Assembly (NCBI RefSeq): GCF_000243715.2
Contig: NZ_AHMO02000008.1
Location: 359,001-423,000, forward strand
DNA: 64,000 nt
Direction: 5' to 3'
From: Leptospira broomii serovar Hurstbridge str. 5399
GTDB taxonomy: Bacteria > Spirochaetota > Leptospiria > Leptospirales > Leptospiraceae
This document shows positions 1 through 9,625 of this stretch, in pieces. Both the position numbers and the translations under genes were made by a program. How positions within the stretch are numbered: position 1 is the stretch's first letter; each line of letters starts with the position of its first letter. The notes below the pieces were generated by a model that saw nothing but the letters and a program-made list of their open reading frames with translations, was not told where the DNA came from and did no database searches.

Positions 1-222
1 GCCTTCTTTATCTTGAAAGGTGAGTACTTCCAGCTTTGCATCCATATCGATAGTACGGCTTAAATCCAAAACCTGGGTTCCATTTAAACGAACCGCCAAG
101 GCCTTGTTCTTTAAAAATGGGAGATTCGATTCTATAAATTCTTTATAGGTGGAACCGATTGAGGTCTCTTTCTGGCTGCCGTCAGGCAGAACGAATTTTA
201 CGATCTTATTGCTAACTTCCAC
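1..222 (-). CDS. thrS: Threonyl-tRNA synthetase, N-terminal fragment (cut by window edge)
   Basis: Only the first 74 codons are in the window; the gene runs off the left edge. The visible part reads as a TGS domain, with KFVLPDGSQKE near the start followed by LPFLKNKALAVRLNG and then DLSRTIDMDAKLEVLTF. This is the usual N-terminal domain of threonyl-tRNA synthetase, which charges tRNA-Thr in the cytoplasm. The start is a GTG at 222-220: an in-frame TAA lies six bases upstream of it, and no in-frame ATG comes before the TGS domain. The gene is divergent from carA. The same domain also occurs in RelA/SpoT and some GTPases, but there it is not N-terminal with this PDGS pattern. Confidence 0.8.
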   Translation of the reverse strand, partial: MEVSNKIVKFVLPDGSQKETSIGSTYKEFIESNLPFLKNKALAVRLNGTQVLDLSRTIDMDAKLEVLTFQDKEG

Positions 223-310
223 AGTTCTTTACCCAGCCCTTCTTCCATAACGCCAAAAGCGGGGTTTTTCCTCAACCATTTAGAACCTATAAGGCGGCCA
301 TCCCGCTCGC

Positions 311-329
311 TCAATCGTTCGAAGATTGA
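311..329. promoter_or_regulatory. Inverted repeat in the thrS-carA divergent region
   Basis: TCAATC (311-316) and GATTGA (324-329) form a perfect six-base inverted repeat around a loop containing TTCGAA. It lies between the divergent starts of thrS and carA. It could be an operator or a weak hairpin; nothing else supports a function. Confidence 0.2.
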
Positions 330-385
330 ATCGGAATCTAAGCGTACCTCCTATTCTCTATTTCTCGATTGACCCCTATCTCTGT

Positions 386-401
386 CGGACAACCCTGTCC
401 G
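386..401 (+). promoter_or_regulatory. Small hairpin just before the carA start codon
   Basis: CGGAC (386-390) and GTCCG (397-401) can pair around a six-base loop, ending three bases before the carA ATG. A hairpin here would cover the ribosome-binding region, and no clear Shine-Dalgarno sequence is visible. A role in translational control is only a guess. Confidence 0.2.
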
Positions 402-404
402 TAT

Positions 405-1514
405 ATGAAAGCGTTCTTGGTTTTGGAAAACGGGGACGTATACGAGGGCGAGTCCTTCGGCTACGAGACCCAATCTGTCGGGGAAATCGTCTTCAATACG
501 TCATTGGCAGGATACCAAGAAATTTTAACGGATCCGTCTTACGCCAACCAAATTATCACGCTCACCTACCCAATGATAGGGAACTATGGTATCAGTCCCG
601 AATATATGGAATCTTCTAAGATTCAGGCTAGTGGGATGATCGTTAAAGAGTACGTGGATCGCCCTTCCAACTTCAAATCCGAAAAAACTCTCTCACAATT
701 TCTGAAAGAATATAAAATTCCCGGGATTCAAGGAATAGACACCCGGAAATTAACTCGCTTTATCCGCACTAACGGCGCGCCAAACGGAGGCATCTTCGTT
801 GCTGAAGAATATTCGAATTCCTTTCTGGAGAAAGTGAAGAGGTTTCCCGGAATCGCGAACGCAGATCTCGCGAAAGTAGTCAGTACCAATCATAAATACG
901 AATTCGGCACTTTAGAAGGAAAGAAATATAAACTCGCAGTTTACGATTACGGAGTAAAAACCAATATTCTGCGGCTTTTAGATGCGGTAGGATTTGCAGT
1001 GACCGTTTATCCGGCAGAAACTCCTGCTGACGAAATTATGAAAGATGGAGTCGATGCATTCTTCCTATCCAACGGCCCGGGAGATCCTGCCGCATGTACC
1101 TATGCCATTGAATCGACGAGAGCCATCCTAGAAAAAGGATATCCACTCTTCGGAATTTGCCTAGGCCATCAAATCATCGGCCTAACCATGGGTAAGAAAA
1201 CCGAAAAAATGAAATTCGGTCATAGGGGGGGAAATCAACCGGTTAAGAATATGGCAACCGGCAAAGTGGAAATCACCTCTCAGAATCACGGCTTCGCGGT
1301 GGTTGCGGAATCCTCGGAAAAAGAACCGGTATCTTTCGTGAATCTGAATGATCAGACGGTCGAAGGGATTTTAAAATCCGGCTATCCTTTACTTTCTGTC
1401 CAGTACCACCCCGAAAGCGCCCCCGGACCTAATGACAGTAGGTATCTGTTCAAGAAGTTCTACGACTTAGTGGACTCTACAAAGAACGGACTAAAGCTAA
1501 CTAGCATCTTATAG
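405..1514 (+). CDS. carA: Carbamoyl-phosphate synthase small (glutaminase) subunit
   Basis: CarA hydrolyses glutamine and passes ammonia to CarB for carbamoyl phosphate synthesis, which feeds arginine and pyrimidine pathways. The 369-residue protein has the usual CarA layout. The N-terminal small-chain domain is residues 1 to about 150. A class I glutamine amidotransferase domain follows, with the nucleophile Cys252 in GICLGHQ and His335/Glu337 in [10 protein letters not shown]. The frame stays open upstream to a TTG at 369, but the ATG at 405 gives the family's standard N-terminus ([10 protein letters not shown]). No carB lies in the window. The next gene is convergent. Confidence 0.95.
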   Translation: MKAFLVLENGDVYEGESFGYETQSVGEIVFNTSLAGYQEILTDPSYANQIITLTYPMIGNYGISPEYMESSKIQASGMIVKEYVDRPSNFKSEKTLSQFLKEYKIPGIQGIDTRKLTRFIRTNGAPNGGIFVAEEYSNSFLEKVKRFPGIANADLAKVVSTNHKYEFGTLEGKKYKLAVYDYGVKTNILRLLDAVGFAVTVYPAETPADEIMKDGVDAFFLSNGPGDPAACTYAIESTRAILEKGYPLFGICLGHQIIGLTMGKKTEKMKFGHRGGNQPVKNMATGKVEITSQNHGFAVVAESSEKEPVSFVNLNDQTVEGILKSGYPLLSVQYHPESAPGPNDSRYLFKKFYDLVDSTKNGLKLTSIL

Positions 1515-1597
1515 CTTGAAATCTTAATCATAGTGATTCGATTTTTGGGCGAGCAATCTTCTCAAATAGATTTTCTGATAAAAGAATTATATTTTCA

Positions 1598-2707
1598 TTA
1601 TAGATAGGATCGGGTATTTATAGTCAAAAACCAACGAGTCAATTTTTTCACCCCGCATGCATTCAAGTGAGTATAATCCCCAAAGACGGAGATTTCGAAA
1701 GGTTCTTCCGGCTTTACAAACGGAATTTCGTCCTTCTTTAAGACGGTTTCGAATTGGGACAGCGCATTATCTTCTCCAACTGCGGTAACAAAGTCAGGGC
1801 GAGAAGGAATTAATAATACCTCGAAAGAAATATTCTCTTTTTTTAATATTTTAAAAATCGATTTCCAGGCCGCAAGCGAGGAAGACCTCATTTTTTTATA
1901 ATTCGATTCCCAACCCCGACCTGGCAATGCTTGAGGAGAATGGTTTGGAACGCATTTGCCGGTATAAATCTCCGAATTATTCCATTCCAGAAATCCTTCG
2001 TTTCTCTCCAACTCCGCGACTAGTCGTTCATTCTTATCCCGATTCGTCTTCCATCTTTCGATCGGATTTACGGATAAGATTTCCGAAAGTCTGGGATCCG
2101 TCTCCAGAAATTGTTCAGTCTTAGGAATCGTCCGAATTTCCGAAGAAATCGCCGAATTCAATTTCATCAAAGGGAAAATTCTTGCCAGGGCGAAAAATAA
2201 AGCGTCTCCTATATTCCGAAAGTAAAAAGTTCGCTCCTGAGAATTCCAGTATAGGCTCCAACGAAAAGAATCGTAATTCAATACAAGAGAACGATGCGCG
2301 GGAACAATATCCACATCCGCGGTATTGAAATAATTCGCATTCAGGAATATTTTTTCGGGTTTCCATCCTGAAGAAAGAAGTTCGTTTATCCGAATCAAGA
2401 TCCCTTCCGGTTGTTCCGAAGGTCGTGGTAAAAAAAGAATCCTTTTCCCTGTGGATTTTTGCAATTCAGCGGGATTTATACCGCTCATCAACTGACTATC
2501 CCCCAGAAAAAGCCAAGTCGGCTCCTTATTTTTCATCCCATCGTAGACTAGCCGTCTTTCGAACTTTTTCCGCAGAAGATCGTACAAAAAAGCGTTCTTT
2601 TCCTGAAACGGTAGGAAATACTCGAAAAGAAAATTAGAGGCCAAGATCAAAAGGAAAAGAAATGACCCCGCCCAAAAAAGAATTTTATGTTTCCCTAATT
2701 TTTTCAT
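1598..2707 (-). CDS. DUF1574-like SGNH-fold protein, membrane anchored
   Basis: The protein (about 369 residues) has one N-terminal membrane helix (around residues 8-30) and an extracytoplasmic domain. It carries FLGDSQLMSG with a candidate nucleophile Ser71, and near the C-terminus FGDYTHLNACG with a D-x-x-H pair (Asp344, His347). These fit an SGNH-type esterase/acetyltransferase fold, as in the DUF1574 family that leptospires encode many times. The gene directly follows an MBOAT acyltransferase (stop at 2711-2709, ATG at 2707). Such pairs move acyl groups onto envelope polysaccharides, as AlgI/AlgJ-like systems do, so a role in O-acetylation of a surface glycan is likely. A GTG at 2749 would add 14 residues and overlap the MBOAT gene. 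The acceptor molecule cannot be read from the sequence. Confidence 0.7.
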   Translation of the reverse strand: MKKLGKHKILFWAGSFLFLLILASNFLFEYFLPFQEKNAFLYDLLRKKFERRLVYDGMKNKEPTWLFLGDSQLMSGINPAELQKSTGKRILFLPRPSEQPEGILIRINELLSSGWKPEKIFLNANYFNTADVDIVPAHRSLVLNYDSFRWSLYWNSQERTFYFRNIGDALFFALARIFPLMKLNSAISSEIRTIPKTEQFLETDPRLSEILSVNPIERWKTNRDKNERLVAELERNEGFLEWNNSEIYTGKCVPNHSPQALPGRGWESNYKKMRSSSLAAWKSIFKILKKENISFEVLLIPSRPDFVTAVGEDNALSQFETVLKKDEIPFVKPEEPFEISVFGDYTHLNACGVKKLTRWFLTINTRSYL

Positions 2708-2708
2708 A

Positions 2709-4133
2709 TCAAAACTGGAAATAAAAGAAGACTTTTTTTTCGAAAACACCCGCGCTCATAAATAGTAACGCAAAGAGAAAGGCGAGAACCGAATATTTTA
2801 AGAATGATCGGGATCGACTCCATCTGGAGAAAAATTCATCCGAACCTCCGGCCCTAATCTGCAGAATATCCACAAAGATCAAAGGAAATCCGAAAAAGAG
2901 GACCTTAGCAGCCAATTCGGGCGACCAATAATATCCGGAAAATGCATTATGGAAATACGGAATCCAATCGCTCGGACGAGTAATATTAAAAAGAATTAAA
3001 CCGAATGAAAACAAAGTCCATGTCAGAATGGCGCCGACGAATTTGCTCGATTTTTGGATCCAGATCTTCGAAGTCCATTCCGATCTACCCAAAGTCTTTG
3101 CCCCGATTAGATAGAAAGAAATCTGGAGGCCGCAAAACAAACCCCAAACTAAAAATCCATATGCCGCACCGTGCCATAAACCGCCTAAGAGCCAAACGAA
3201 CATGATATTAAAGATTTGCCGAAGGAGGCCTGATCGATTTCCTCCTAAAGGAATATATATGTAATCCCGGAGCCAACTCGATAGGGAAATATGCCAGCGC
3301 TTCCAAAATTCGGTGGGGTTCGAGGCTAGATAAGGAAAATTAAAATTGTTGGTAAGTTTAAAGCCTAGCATCCTCGCCAATCCTCTCGCTGCATCCGTAT
3401 AACCGGAAAAATCGGCGTACAATTGTAAACTCATCACGAAAGCTAACCACCACACGATCCCGTCCGGCCAAACGACTCCCGGTTGCAAAACTTTTTCTAC
3501 GAAGAAGAGCAGATTGTCTCCGACAAAGACTTTCTTAAAAATCCCCCAAGAAAATAGCCATATCCCTGCCCAGACTTCTTCGTTTACTATGACGCGAGGA
3601 TTTGCGATTTGTGGAAGCAGGGAATTAGGTCTTTCAATCGGACCGATCAGAAGCAACGGAAAAAATAAATCATAAACGCAAAATTGTACCAGATCGGTCG
3701 AAGCCCGAATTCGATTAATTCTGATTTCGACGATATAACTTATATTATGAAACGTATAAAAGGAAATTCCCAGGGGCAACAAAAGCTTCGGTATTCGAAT
3801 TCCTTGGCCGCCGAACATAAAAGCTAGATCATTCCACACTTGGGCGCCGAAGGAACTATATTTAAAGACACCGAGAAGAGCCAGATTCAATCCGATTAGG
3901 ATTCCAGCGACCAAACTTTTGCGTGAATCGGTTACGTTGGAGAGCCAAAGTCCTCCTAGAAAATTTCCCAGTACCGAAAATACCAAAATCAAGGTCGGCT
4001 CCCAACCCCAAGAAACGTAAAACGCCAAACCGGAAACTAATAATAAAAAATTCTGACCTCTAGTATCGAAACGATTGTATAGGAAATAAACTACTCCGAA
4101 GAAGAGCAGAAATCCCAAGGAGTGAAATAACAT
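2709..4133 (-). CDS. MBOAT family membrane-bound O-acyltransferase
   Basis: The 474-residue polytopic membrane protein has around ten hydrophobic segments. It carries MBOAT signatures: FWKRWHISLSSWLRDYIYIP (His281) and LLGGLWHGAAYG, where His321 is the expected catalytic histidine. It resembles the AlgI/DltB group, which moves acyl groups across the membrane for transfer to polysaccharides or other envelope polymers. It is followed after one base by the DUF1574 protein, the likely partner that completes the transfer outside. The start is the ATG at 4133; only seven bases separate it from the GAF-protein gene upstream, so the genes may be cotranscribed. The substrate is unknown. Confidence 0.88.
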   Translation of the reverse strand: MLFHSLGFLLFFGVVYFLYNRFDTRGQNFLLLVSGLAFYVSWGWEPTLILVFSVLGNFLGGLWLSNVTDSRKSLVAGILIGLNLALLGVFKYSSFGAQVWNDLAFMFGGQGIRIPKLLLPLGISFYTFHNISYIVEIRINRIRASTDLVQFCVYDLFFPLLLIGPIERPNSLLPQIANPRVIVNEEVWAGIWLFSWGIFKKVFVGDNLLFFVEKVLQPGVVWPDGIVWWLAFVMSLQLYADFSGYTDAARGLARMLGFKLTNNFNFPYLASNPTEFWKRWHISLSSWLRDYIYIPLGGNRSGLLRQIFNIMFVWLLGGLWHGAAYGFLVWGLFCGLQISFYLIGAKTLGRSEWTSKIWIQKSSKFVGAILTWTLFSFGLILFNITRPSDWIPYFHNAFSGYYWSPELAAKVLFFGFPLIFVDILQIRAGGSDEFFSRWSRSRSFLKYSVLAFLFALLFMSAGVFEKKVFFYFQF

Positions 4134-4140
4134 AAGAAAA

Positions 4141-6336
4141 CTACGATTCTTCGATCAATTCAAGTAATCGTTCTTTCTCTTTCGTATCTGCGGGGAAACA
4201 TAAGGTCTGATTGGCGGTCGAGGTTTGGAAGTCTTTACTTTGGCGATCTAGTTCAACGATTCGATTCCGAATTTTTCGCACTACGATTTGAGTCTCCTCT
4301 CTATCCTTACCGTCCAAGACCACGACGTATTTACCCTGCCCTACTCTATAACAGTAGTCACTCTCTCCCAAATTTTCTTGGATTGCGTTTCTTAATTCTT
4401 CACAATAATAGGCAAAATAGCCGGCTCCTTTCATCCTAACCACTCGGGTCGCATTCTGAACCTTGAAAATAGTAAGACTGAACGGGGTTCCTATTTTAGA
4501 AGCACGCGCAATCGCTTCGTTAATCTTCGATTCTACCGGACTGAACGGATCTCTAAAAACCGCATCGCGCTCTTCCAGCATCAGTAGATTGGAAAGGATT
4601 GGGGCGGTTATTTCGGAAATACCGACCGCGGATTCTCGATCAGTATCCGTCCAAGGAAATTCCGTTTCGTGAATGACGAGCATTCCGACCAGCCAATTCA
4701 AATTTAAAAACGGGAGGATATCGAACTCATGCATCAGCCCCAACTCGTCGTTCGTTAGTTGAGCGAGTAGTTCCGGATTTTTTCTAAAATTTGCGATCCT
4801 AAAGACACCCGGAACATTCGCAACGATTCCGACTAGATTGGAATCTAATCCTAATCTAAATCTCCCGATCGTATCCGGAGTCAATAGGTTCGTTCCAAAA
4901 ACCTTATATTCTTTTCTGTTCATCCGATCCAAAAGAAGTAAAGTCCATCTTCTCAATCCGAGTTCTTTCTTTAAAATTTCAATCAATCGATCGTAAGCCT
5001 CGTCCATATCGCGAACTTGAGCCAAATCACGAGCAGTCGATAAAATTCTTTCGTTACTTTTTAAAACTTCCTTTAGATGATCGTTTTCCTGATGGACAGC
5101 TTCCACGTCCATTATACGCCGAAAAACCGAACCGGATATCTCGCCTACGATCTTAAGAAATTCAAGATCCTCGATCGTATAATCTTCACCGGCCACCGTT
5201 TTAGTGAGAAGGATAATTCCATAAAATTCCTCGTGGCTTCGAATCGGCACTAAGAGTTCCGCAGAAGTTTTTTCCAAAATTTCTTTTTCCTTCCTAGGAA
5301 CGATAAGCTTAAGCATCTCCTTCGCATAAATTACGGAAGGAGCGCGCCGAACCGCTTGGTAAATTTCGTCGCCTGATTCCAATACCCAGGTGGGATCCGC
5401 ATCCAATCCTTGCGCATCCACGACTCTTAGTGCGTCAAAATCACCGTTGGTAGAAGAGAAAATCACAACGGCTTCGGCTCCGATTTGACCTAAAATCGAA
5501 TAGGACAGGTTTTCAAAAAAACTGGTAAAATCCCTGGATGCGGCGATTTCTTTCGAAATTTCAAAGACCGACAGGTAGTTTTCAAGTTTCTTCCGAGAAG
5601 CAATCTGCAAATCGATCGGCAACGTGGAATAATCTGAGTCGTCGTCAAAAAGGAATTCGGCTTTCTCCCTTTCCTCCTGGTCTCTACGATGAGGACGGTT
5701 CGCTTCCTTAGTTGCTTGTGTCTCCGCGTCCTTAATCCAATCCGAGAATGGATCATCGATTTTGTCCGCCTCGCCTAACGATTCCGCTTCGGAAATCGGG
5801 GCTTCAAGTTCCGACGTTGCGATCGCATCCTTTTCGTCGGGCTCGAAGGAAGGCAAATCGTTAAACGAAGTATCGGCGGTATGACCCGGCTCGAAAGACT
5901 CTAAGTCATTTAAAAACGCATCTTCTTTTTTGGAATCGGTCGGCAAATCCCCGAACGTCGAATCGGGAAAATCGAATTCGGGGGGTTCAGAGCCCCCCTC
6001 TCCGTCTTCATCCATCGGTTCGAATTCTGCATTTGGAGCAAAGTCCGAAGCGGCAGCGGGAGAATCGTAAGAAAATTCGTCTTCACTGGATGCGGACAAA
6101 GGAGCCGGTTCGAATTCCGCCGGATCTCCGTAAGCCGAGTTGAATTCTTCCGGTTCTTTTCTGCTAGTGAATTCCTTTGCCTTTTCTAGAAGGCCCTTTG
6201 CTCTGGCCGCCATGGACTTTCTTAATAAGGAGGGCTTTTCGGAAACCGCTGCAGACTTCGAAGGCGAAACGGAATCCCCGGCTGGGACAGCCGTCTCGGA
6301 ACGAATCATACGACTGACTTTGTCTAGAAGACCCAT
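4141..6336 (-). CDS. GAF-domain protein with degenerate GGDEF-like C-terminus
   Basis: The protein has 731 residues. Residues 1-60 are basic. Residues 61 to about 235 are acidic and low in complexity, with repeated FGDLP/FNDLPSFEP-like patches. Two GAF-like domains follow (about 250-410 and 435-590), joined by a helical linker around 410-435. The last 140 residues have the outline of a diguanylate cyclase, with a YRVGQGKYVVVLDG segment where GGDEF would sit, but the GG(D/E)EF loop is missing, so enzymatic activity is unlikely. GAF domains bind small ligands or partners. The gene lies five bases downstream of the acidic repeat protein and shares its acidic style, which suggests a joint regulatory role. 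No ligand can be named. Confidence 0.7.
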   Translation of the reverse strand: MGLLDKVSRMIRSETAVPAGDSVSPSKSAAVSEKPSLLRKSMAARAKGLLEKAKEFTSRKEPEEFNSAYGDPAEFEPAPLSASSEDEFSYDSPAAASDFAPNAEFEPMDEDGEGGSEPPEFDFPDSTFGDLPTDSKKEDAFLNDLESFEPGHTADTSFNDLPSFEPDEKDAIATSELEAPISEAESLGEADKIDDPFSDWIKDAETQATKEANRPHRRDQEEREKAEFLFDDDSDYSTLPIDLQIASRKKLENYLSVFEISKEIAASRDFTSFFENLSYSILGQIGAEAVVIFSSTNGDFDALRVVDAQGLDADPTWVLESGDEIYQAVRRAPSVIYAKEMLKLIVPRKEKEILEKTSAELLVPIRSHEEFYGIILLTKTVAGEDYTIEDLEFLKIVGEISGSVFRRIMDVEAVHQENDHLKEVLKSNERILSTARDLAQVRDMDEAYDRLIEILKKELGLRRWTLLLLDRMNRKEYKVFGTNLLTPDTIGRFRLGLDSNLVGIVANVPGVFRIANFRKNPELLAQLTNDELGLMHEFDILPFLNLNWLVGMLVIHETEFPWTDTDRESAVGISEITAPILSNLLMLEERDAVFRDPFSPVESKINEAIARASKIGTPFSLTIFKVQNATRVVRMKGAGYFAYYCEELRNAIQENLGESDYCYRVGQGKYVVVLDGKDREETQIVVRKIRNRIVELDRQSKDFQTSTANQTLCFPADTKEKERLLELIEES

Positions 6337-6341
6337 AGTCG

Positions 6342-9062
6342 TCAGACGCCGATTTGTTTCATTAATTTCTTATAAAGTTCGAAGTAGTCGGAACGAGAGA
6401 ATTCTCGAATCATATCGTCCGGTAAATTACCTAGCAATTCGTCGAGATATAGTAAAATTCTTTTCATCTCTTCTTGAGACGGTTGAACTTCGCCACCTTC
6501 CGCACCTGCAGGAGCTCCCTCACTCGCAGGAGCCGCAGTCTGACGAATTTCTTCGATCGGAGATAATTCTCCTTCGTCGGCGAATTCATCCAGTACGATA
6601 AGCAGCTCCGGATCGGGCGGTAACGCCTCGACCGTCGGTACGGTATCCAGATGACTTTCTTTTTCCGAAAAATTCAAATCCGCGATAAGAGCCTCGTCTC
6701 CGGTAGCACCTAACGCGTCCAAGTCGGAGGCTGGAGGAGGCTCGGAGAGCAACGCGTCCAATTCTCCAACTTCCATTCCTCTCGGTTCTTCGTCGGCGAG
6801 CAAATTACCCAGTTCGTCGTCGGAAAGAGTGATCGGCTCGTCGGCCTCTTCTCCCAGATCCCAGTCGGACGGGGCCGCCGTTTTTACCTCGGACAACTCG
6901 TTTAAATCTGCAACCGGTCCGTCCCAGTCTATGTCGTAATCGGTTTTAGGTTCCGAAGACATTCCGAGTTCGTCCAATTCATTGACTGGCAACGCAATCG
7001 GCCCGCCTTCGTCTTCTTCCTCAGACATGAACTCGGAGGTGGATTCCTCTTTTCCCTCTTCGGATAACAAATTACCTAATTCATCTTCGGAAAGAGCAAT
7101 CGGCTCGTCGGCATCGGCGAAGAAATCCGGTTCGTTTGCGGCGACAGGTATCGCCTCGTCCGCGGATGAGAGCAGATCTCCTAGTTCGTTATCCGAAAGA
7201 GCAATCGGCTCGTCGGCCTCCTCGTCGGAAAGAAGATCCATCTCTTTTGTCAGACGTTCCGTTTCTTCACCGTCACCGATATCGGAAAATGATAAATCTC
7301 CAAAGTCCGGTTCCGCCGAGACTTCCGCAGTTTCCTCTTCTCCGGAAGAGAGTAAATCCCCTAATTCATCGTCGGAAAGAGCGATCGGTTCGTCGGAATC
7401 TTCTTCCTCGGAAAGAAAGTCCGGTGTTGTCGCGGGTACGGAAGCTTCTTCTTCTCCGGAAGAGAGTAAATCTCCTAATTCGTCGTCGGAAAGAGCAATC
7501 GGTTCCTCCGATTCGTCTTCATGCGTTAAAAAGTCGGATCCGGGAGGAATTACGTCGGTATCTTCCACCTCATCCAGCACTCGCGCAGCGAACGGATCGT
7601 TTTCATCTTCCGGAATCGTAAAATCGCTGAACTCGCTGACAGGTAAAGATATTGTTTCCTCTTCGTCCGAAATGGTCGGCGCTTCCAGGTCGGCTCCGAA
7701 ATCGAAGTCGGAAGCGATAGGTTCCCCCAGCAACTCCTCTTCCGGTTCGCCTATGGCAAAGTCCATCTCTGCCCCCTGAATTTCTTCTTCCGGAATTTCC
7801 AAATCGTTTAAAGAAAGCGAATCGGAAGGTTCTTCCGATCCCGAAGATAGCAAATCGCCTAATTCGTCATCCGAGAGAGCGATCGGTTCGTCGGAATCTT
7901 CTTCGGATAACAAATTTTGTTCCGGTACTTCAAGGGAAAAATCCTCCGCAATAACTGGAGTCGGTTCTTCGGAGGAAGGCTCGAAATCCGCCCATCCCGC
8001 CGTAGACTGCGGCTCTTCCGATGCGATTATATCGGGACCGAAATCGATTTCGGAGGTAGTACCTTCGTCGGTTAGCAAATGGTCGAGTTCGTCGATCGAG
8101 AGAGCAATATCCCCTTCTTCATTCGGTTCTTCTAATGTGGAGTGAGTCGAGCCGGAGACCGGAAAGTCATCTCCGCCGATATCCGCAAAAGCATTATCAA
8201 CCGTTTCGTGTGACTCGATAGTCTGCGGGGCTTCGCCTAATAAATCGCCTAATTCGTTGTCGGAAAGAGAGATCGGACCTTCGTCATCCGATAGAAATTC
8301 GTCCTCGATAGGATGCGTAGCGGTAGGTCCGACCGAGTCTTCCGACTCTTCTTCTTCCATATCGAAATCGGCGAGATTAGCACTTATATTAATATCTTGT
8401 AATTCATCATCGGAAAGAGAAATCGGAGTTTCGTCCTCCAATTCCAGATCGCCAAAGCCGGTTTCGTGTTCATCCGTTTCAAACGGTTCATCATCGGAAT
8501 GAAACGCCGAGGAAGGAACTTCCCCAGGCTGCGAAAAATCTCCCAGATCCAAGGATCCCAAATCGGAAAACGCGTTTTCCGTACTCGATTTAGATTCGAG
8601 ATCGGTGGCAGTGGAAGACGCAGCTGCAGTATCTTTCCAGGATGGTGCCGTCGCTTCGGTCGAAGTATTGGAATCTTCCTCTTCTTCGATATCTAAGAGG
8701 CGATCTATTTCCGCATCGATAAGAGGATCGGTCAGTTCAAAATCGAAATCTTCGTCAAGGTGGACTTCTTCATCCAATTCGTTTAAATTAATACTTAGAT
8801 CGTTATCCGTAAAATCCTGCGCGGGCTCTAAATCGCCGAACGCCGTCGGATACTCTTCCCCGGAAGACGCTAATAACTCTTCGAAACCGCCGGGATCCGA
8901 CGTTTCAGTTACCGGTATGGAATCGAAGTCAAAGGCCGAAGAATCGTCCCCCGAAGAGAGAAGAGAATCTATATCATCCAAACTCATTTCATTCGGATCA
9001 AATTCATCCTCGCTTCCTTCGGGAAGATTCTTTCCTTTGTTTATCCTAAAATCGTCCGCCAT
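6342..9062 (-). CDS. Large acidic repeat protein with FliM-like LSDDELGDLL motifs
   Basis: The 906-residue protein is extremely acidic (rich in Asp, Glu and Ser) and looks mostly disordered. About a dozen copies of a core close to PIALSDDELGDLLSSG are spread along it. The first copy is MSLDDIDSLLSSG at residues 26-38. Only the last ~45 residues look folded: helical, with LLYLDELLGNLPDDMIREF. No signal peptide or membrane segment is present, so it should be cytoplasmic. The motif resembles the N-terminal LSQDEIDALL peptide with which FliM and FliY bind CheY, so a docking scaffold is possible; that is inference. It is probably cotranscribed with the GAF protein downstream. I know no named family for it. 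Confidence 0.72.
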   Translation of the reverse strand: MADDFRINKGKNLPEGSEDEFDPNEMSLDDIDSLLSSGDDSSAFDFDSIPVTETSDPGGFEELLASSGEEYPTAFGDLEPAQDFTDNDLSINLNELDEEVHLDEDFDFELTDPLIDAEIDRLLDIEEEEDSNTSTEATAPSWKDTAAASSTATDLESKSSTENAFSDLGSLDLGDFSQPGEVPSSAFHSDDEPFETDEHETGFGDLELEDETPISLSDDELQDINISANLADFDMEEEESEDSVGPTATHPIEDEFLSDDEGPISLSDNELGDLLGEAPQTIESHETVDNAFADIGGDDFPVSGSTHSTLEEPNEEGDIALSIDELDHLLTDEGTTSEIDFGPDIIASEEPQSTAGWADFEPSSEEPTPVIAEDFSLEVPEQNLLSEEDSDEPIALSDDELGDLLSSGSEEPSDSLSLNDLEIPEEEIQGAEMDFAIGEPEEELLGEPIASDFDFGADLEAPTISDEEETISLPVSEFSDFTIPEDENDPFAARVLDEVEDTDVIPPGSDFLTHEDESEEPIALSDDELGDLLSSGEEEASVPATTPDFLSEEEDSDEPIALSDDELGDLLSSGEEETAEVSAEPDFGDLSFSDIGDGEETERLTKEMDLLSDEEADEPIALSDNELGDLLSSADEAIPVAANEPDFFADADEPIALSEDELGNLLSEEGKEESTSEFMSEEEDEGGPIALPVNELDELGMSSEPKTDYDIDWDGPVADLNELSEVKTAAPSDWDLGEEADEPITLSDDELGNLLADEEPRGMEVGELDALLSEPPPASDLDALGATGDEALIADLNFSEKESHLDTVPTVEALPPDPELLIVLDEFADEGELSPIEEIRQTAAPASEGAPAGAEGGEVQPSQEEMKRILLYLDELLGNLPDDMIREFSRSDYFELYKKLMKQIGV
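6798..8987 (-). repeat. Coding repeat array (about 12 LSDDELGDLL units)
   Basis: In-frame repeats lie within the 906-residue acidic protein gene. Good DNA-level copies begin near 6799, 7066, 7168, 7345, 7462, 7849, 8239 and 8394. Each contains a close variant of aattcgtcgtcggaaagag on the plus strand. Weaker copies occur near 6967, 7628 and 8076, and the N-terminal copy lies near 8950-8987. Adjacent copies at 7345 and 7462 are nearly identical, so recombination could change the repeat number. Confidence 0.75.
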
Positions 9063-9175
9063 ACTTCCTACAATATATCACTTATACCGGAAGATCCCTA
9101 AATTTCCAGGGAAATACAATCCGAAAATTATCTCACAGGATATCTCAAGATTGAGAGTCCGTATGAGCTCCGTTT

Positions 9176-9202
9176 CTTCTTCCCGATATTTTCGGAAAGA
9201 AG
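9176..9202. promoter_or_regulatory. Hairpin between the atp operon and the acidic repeat protein
   Basis: CTTCTTCCCGA (9176-9186) pairs with TCGGAAAGAAG (9192-9202) with one mismatch around a five-base loop. It lies about 40 bases past the atpC stop on the minus strand. No T-tract follows on either strand, so it is not a typical intrinsic terminator. It may still mark the 3' end of the atp transcript or lie in the leader of the gene starting at 9062. Confidence 0.3.
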
Positions 9203-9242
9203 AGTTCTTATACTGATTTTCGGAATATGAGGACCCTAAAAG

Positions 9243-9625
9243 TTAGCGGGAAGCCGCTAAAATTCGGGTTTTTGCCTTTTGGAGGAGGAGATTTTTCTCC
9301 TGGGATAGAGGAAGAACTTCGGCATCTTCCAGAGCTTTTTTGGCGGCTTCTAAATCGATCTCTTCTTTCAAACTACCGTGGTCCGTTAGGATCGTAACAT
9401 TATTATTACGGATTTCAAAGAAACCGCCTTCAATCACCGCGATCTTGGTTTTGCTTCCTTGTCTGATTTCCAGAACACCGATCCCGAGCAAAGAAACTAG
9501 GGATGTGTGTCCAGGAAGGACTCCGAAGAATCCCTCGCTTCCTGGCACGATCAGACTGTCGGCATCTCCCGTATAGAGAAGCTTTTCCGGAGAAATGACG
9601 GAAACCTTTAGCTTAGGACTAGCCA

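Noticed and set aside
6982..7779. Long plus-strand open frames (Ser-rich) inside the acidic repeat protein gene, also at 8257-9216
   Set aside because: They are antisense readings of the Asp/Glu-rich repeats, giving unnatural poly-Ser sequence, and have no start context of their own.
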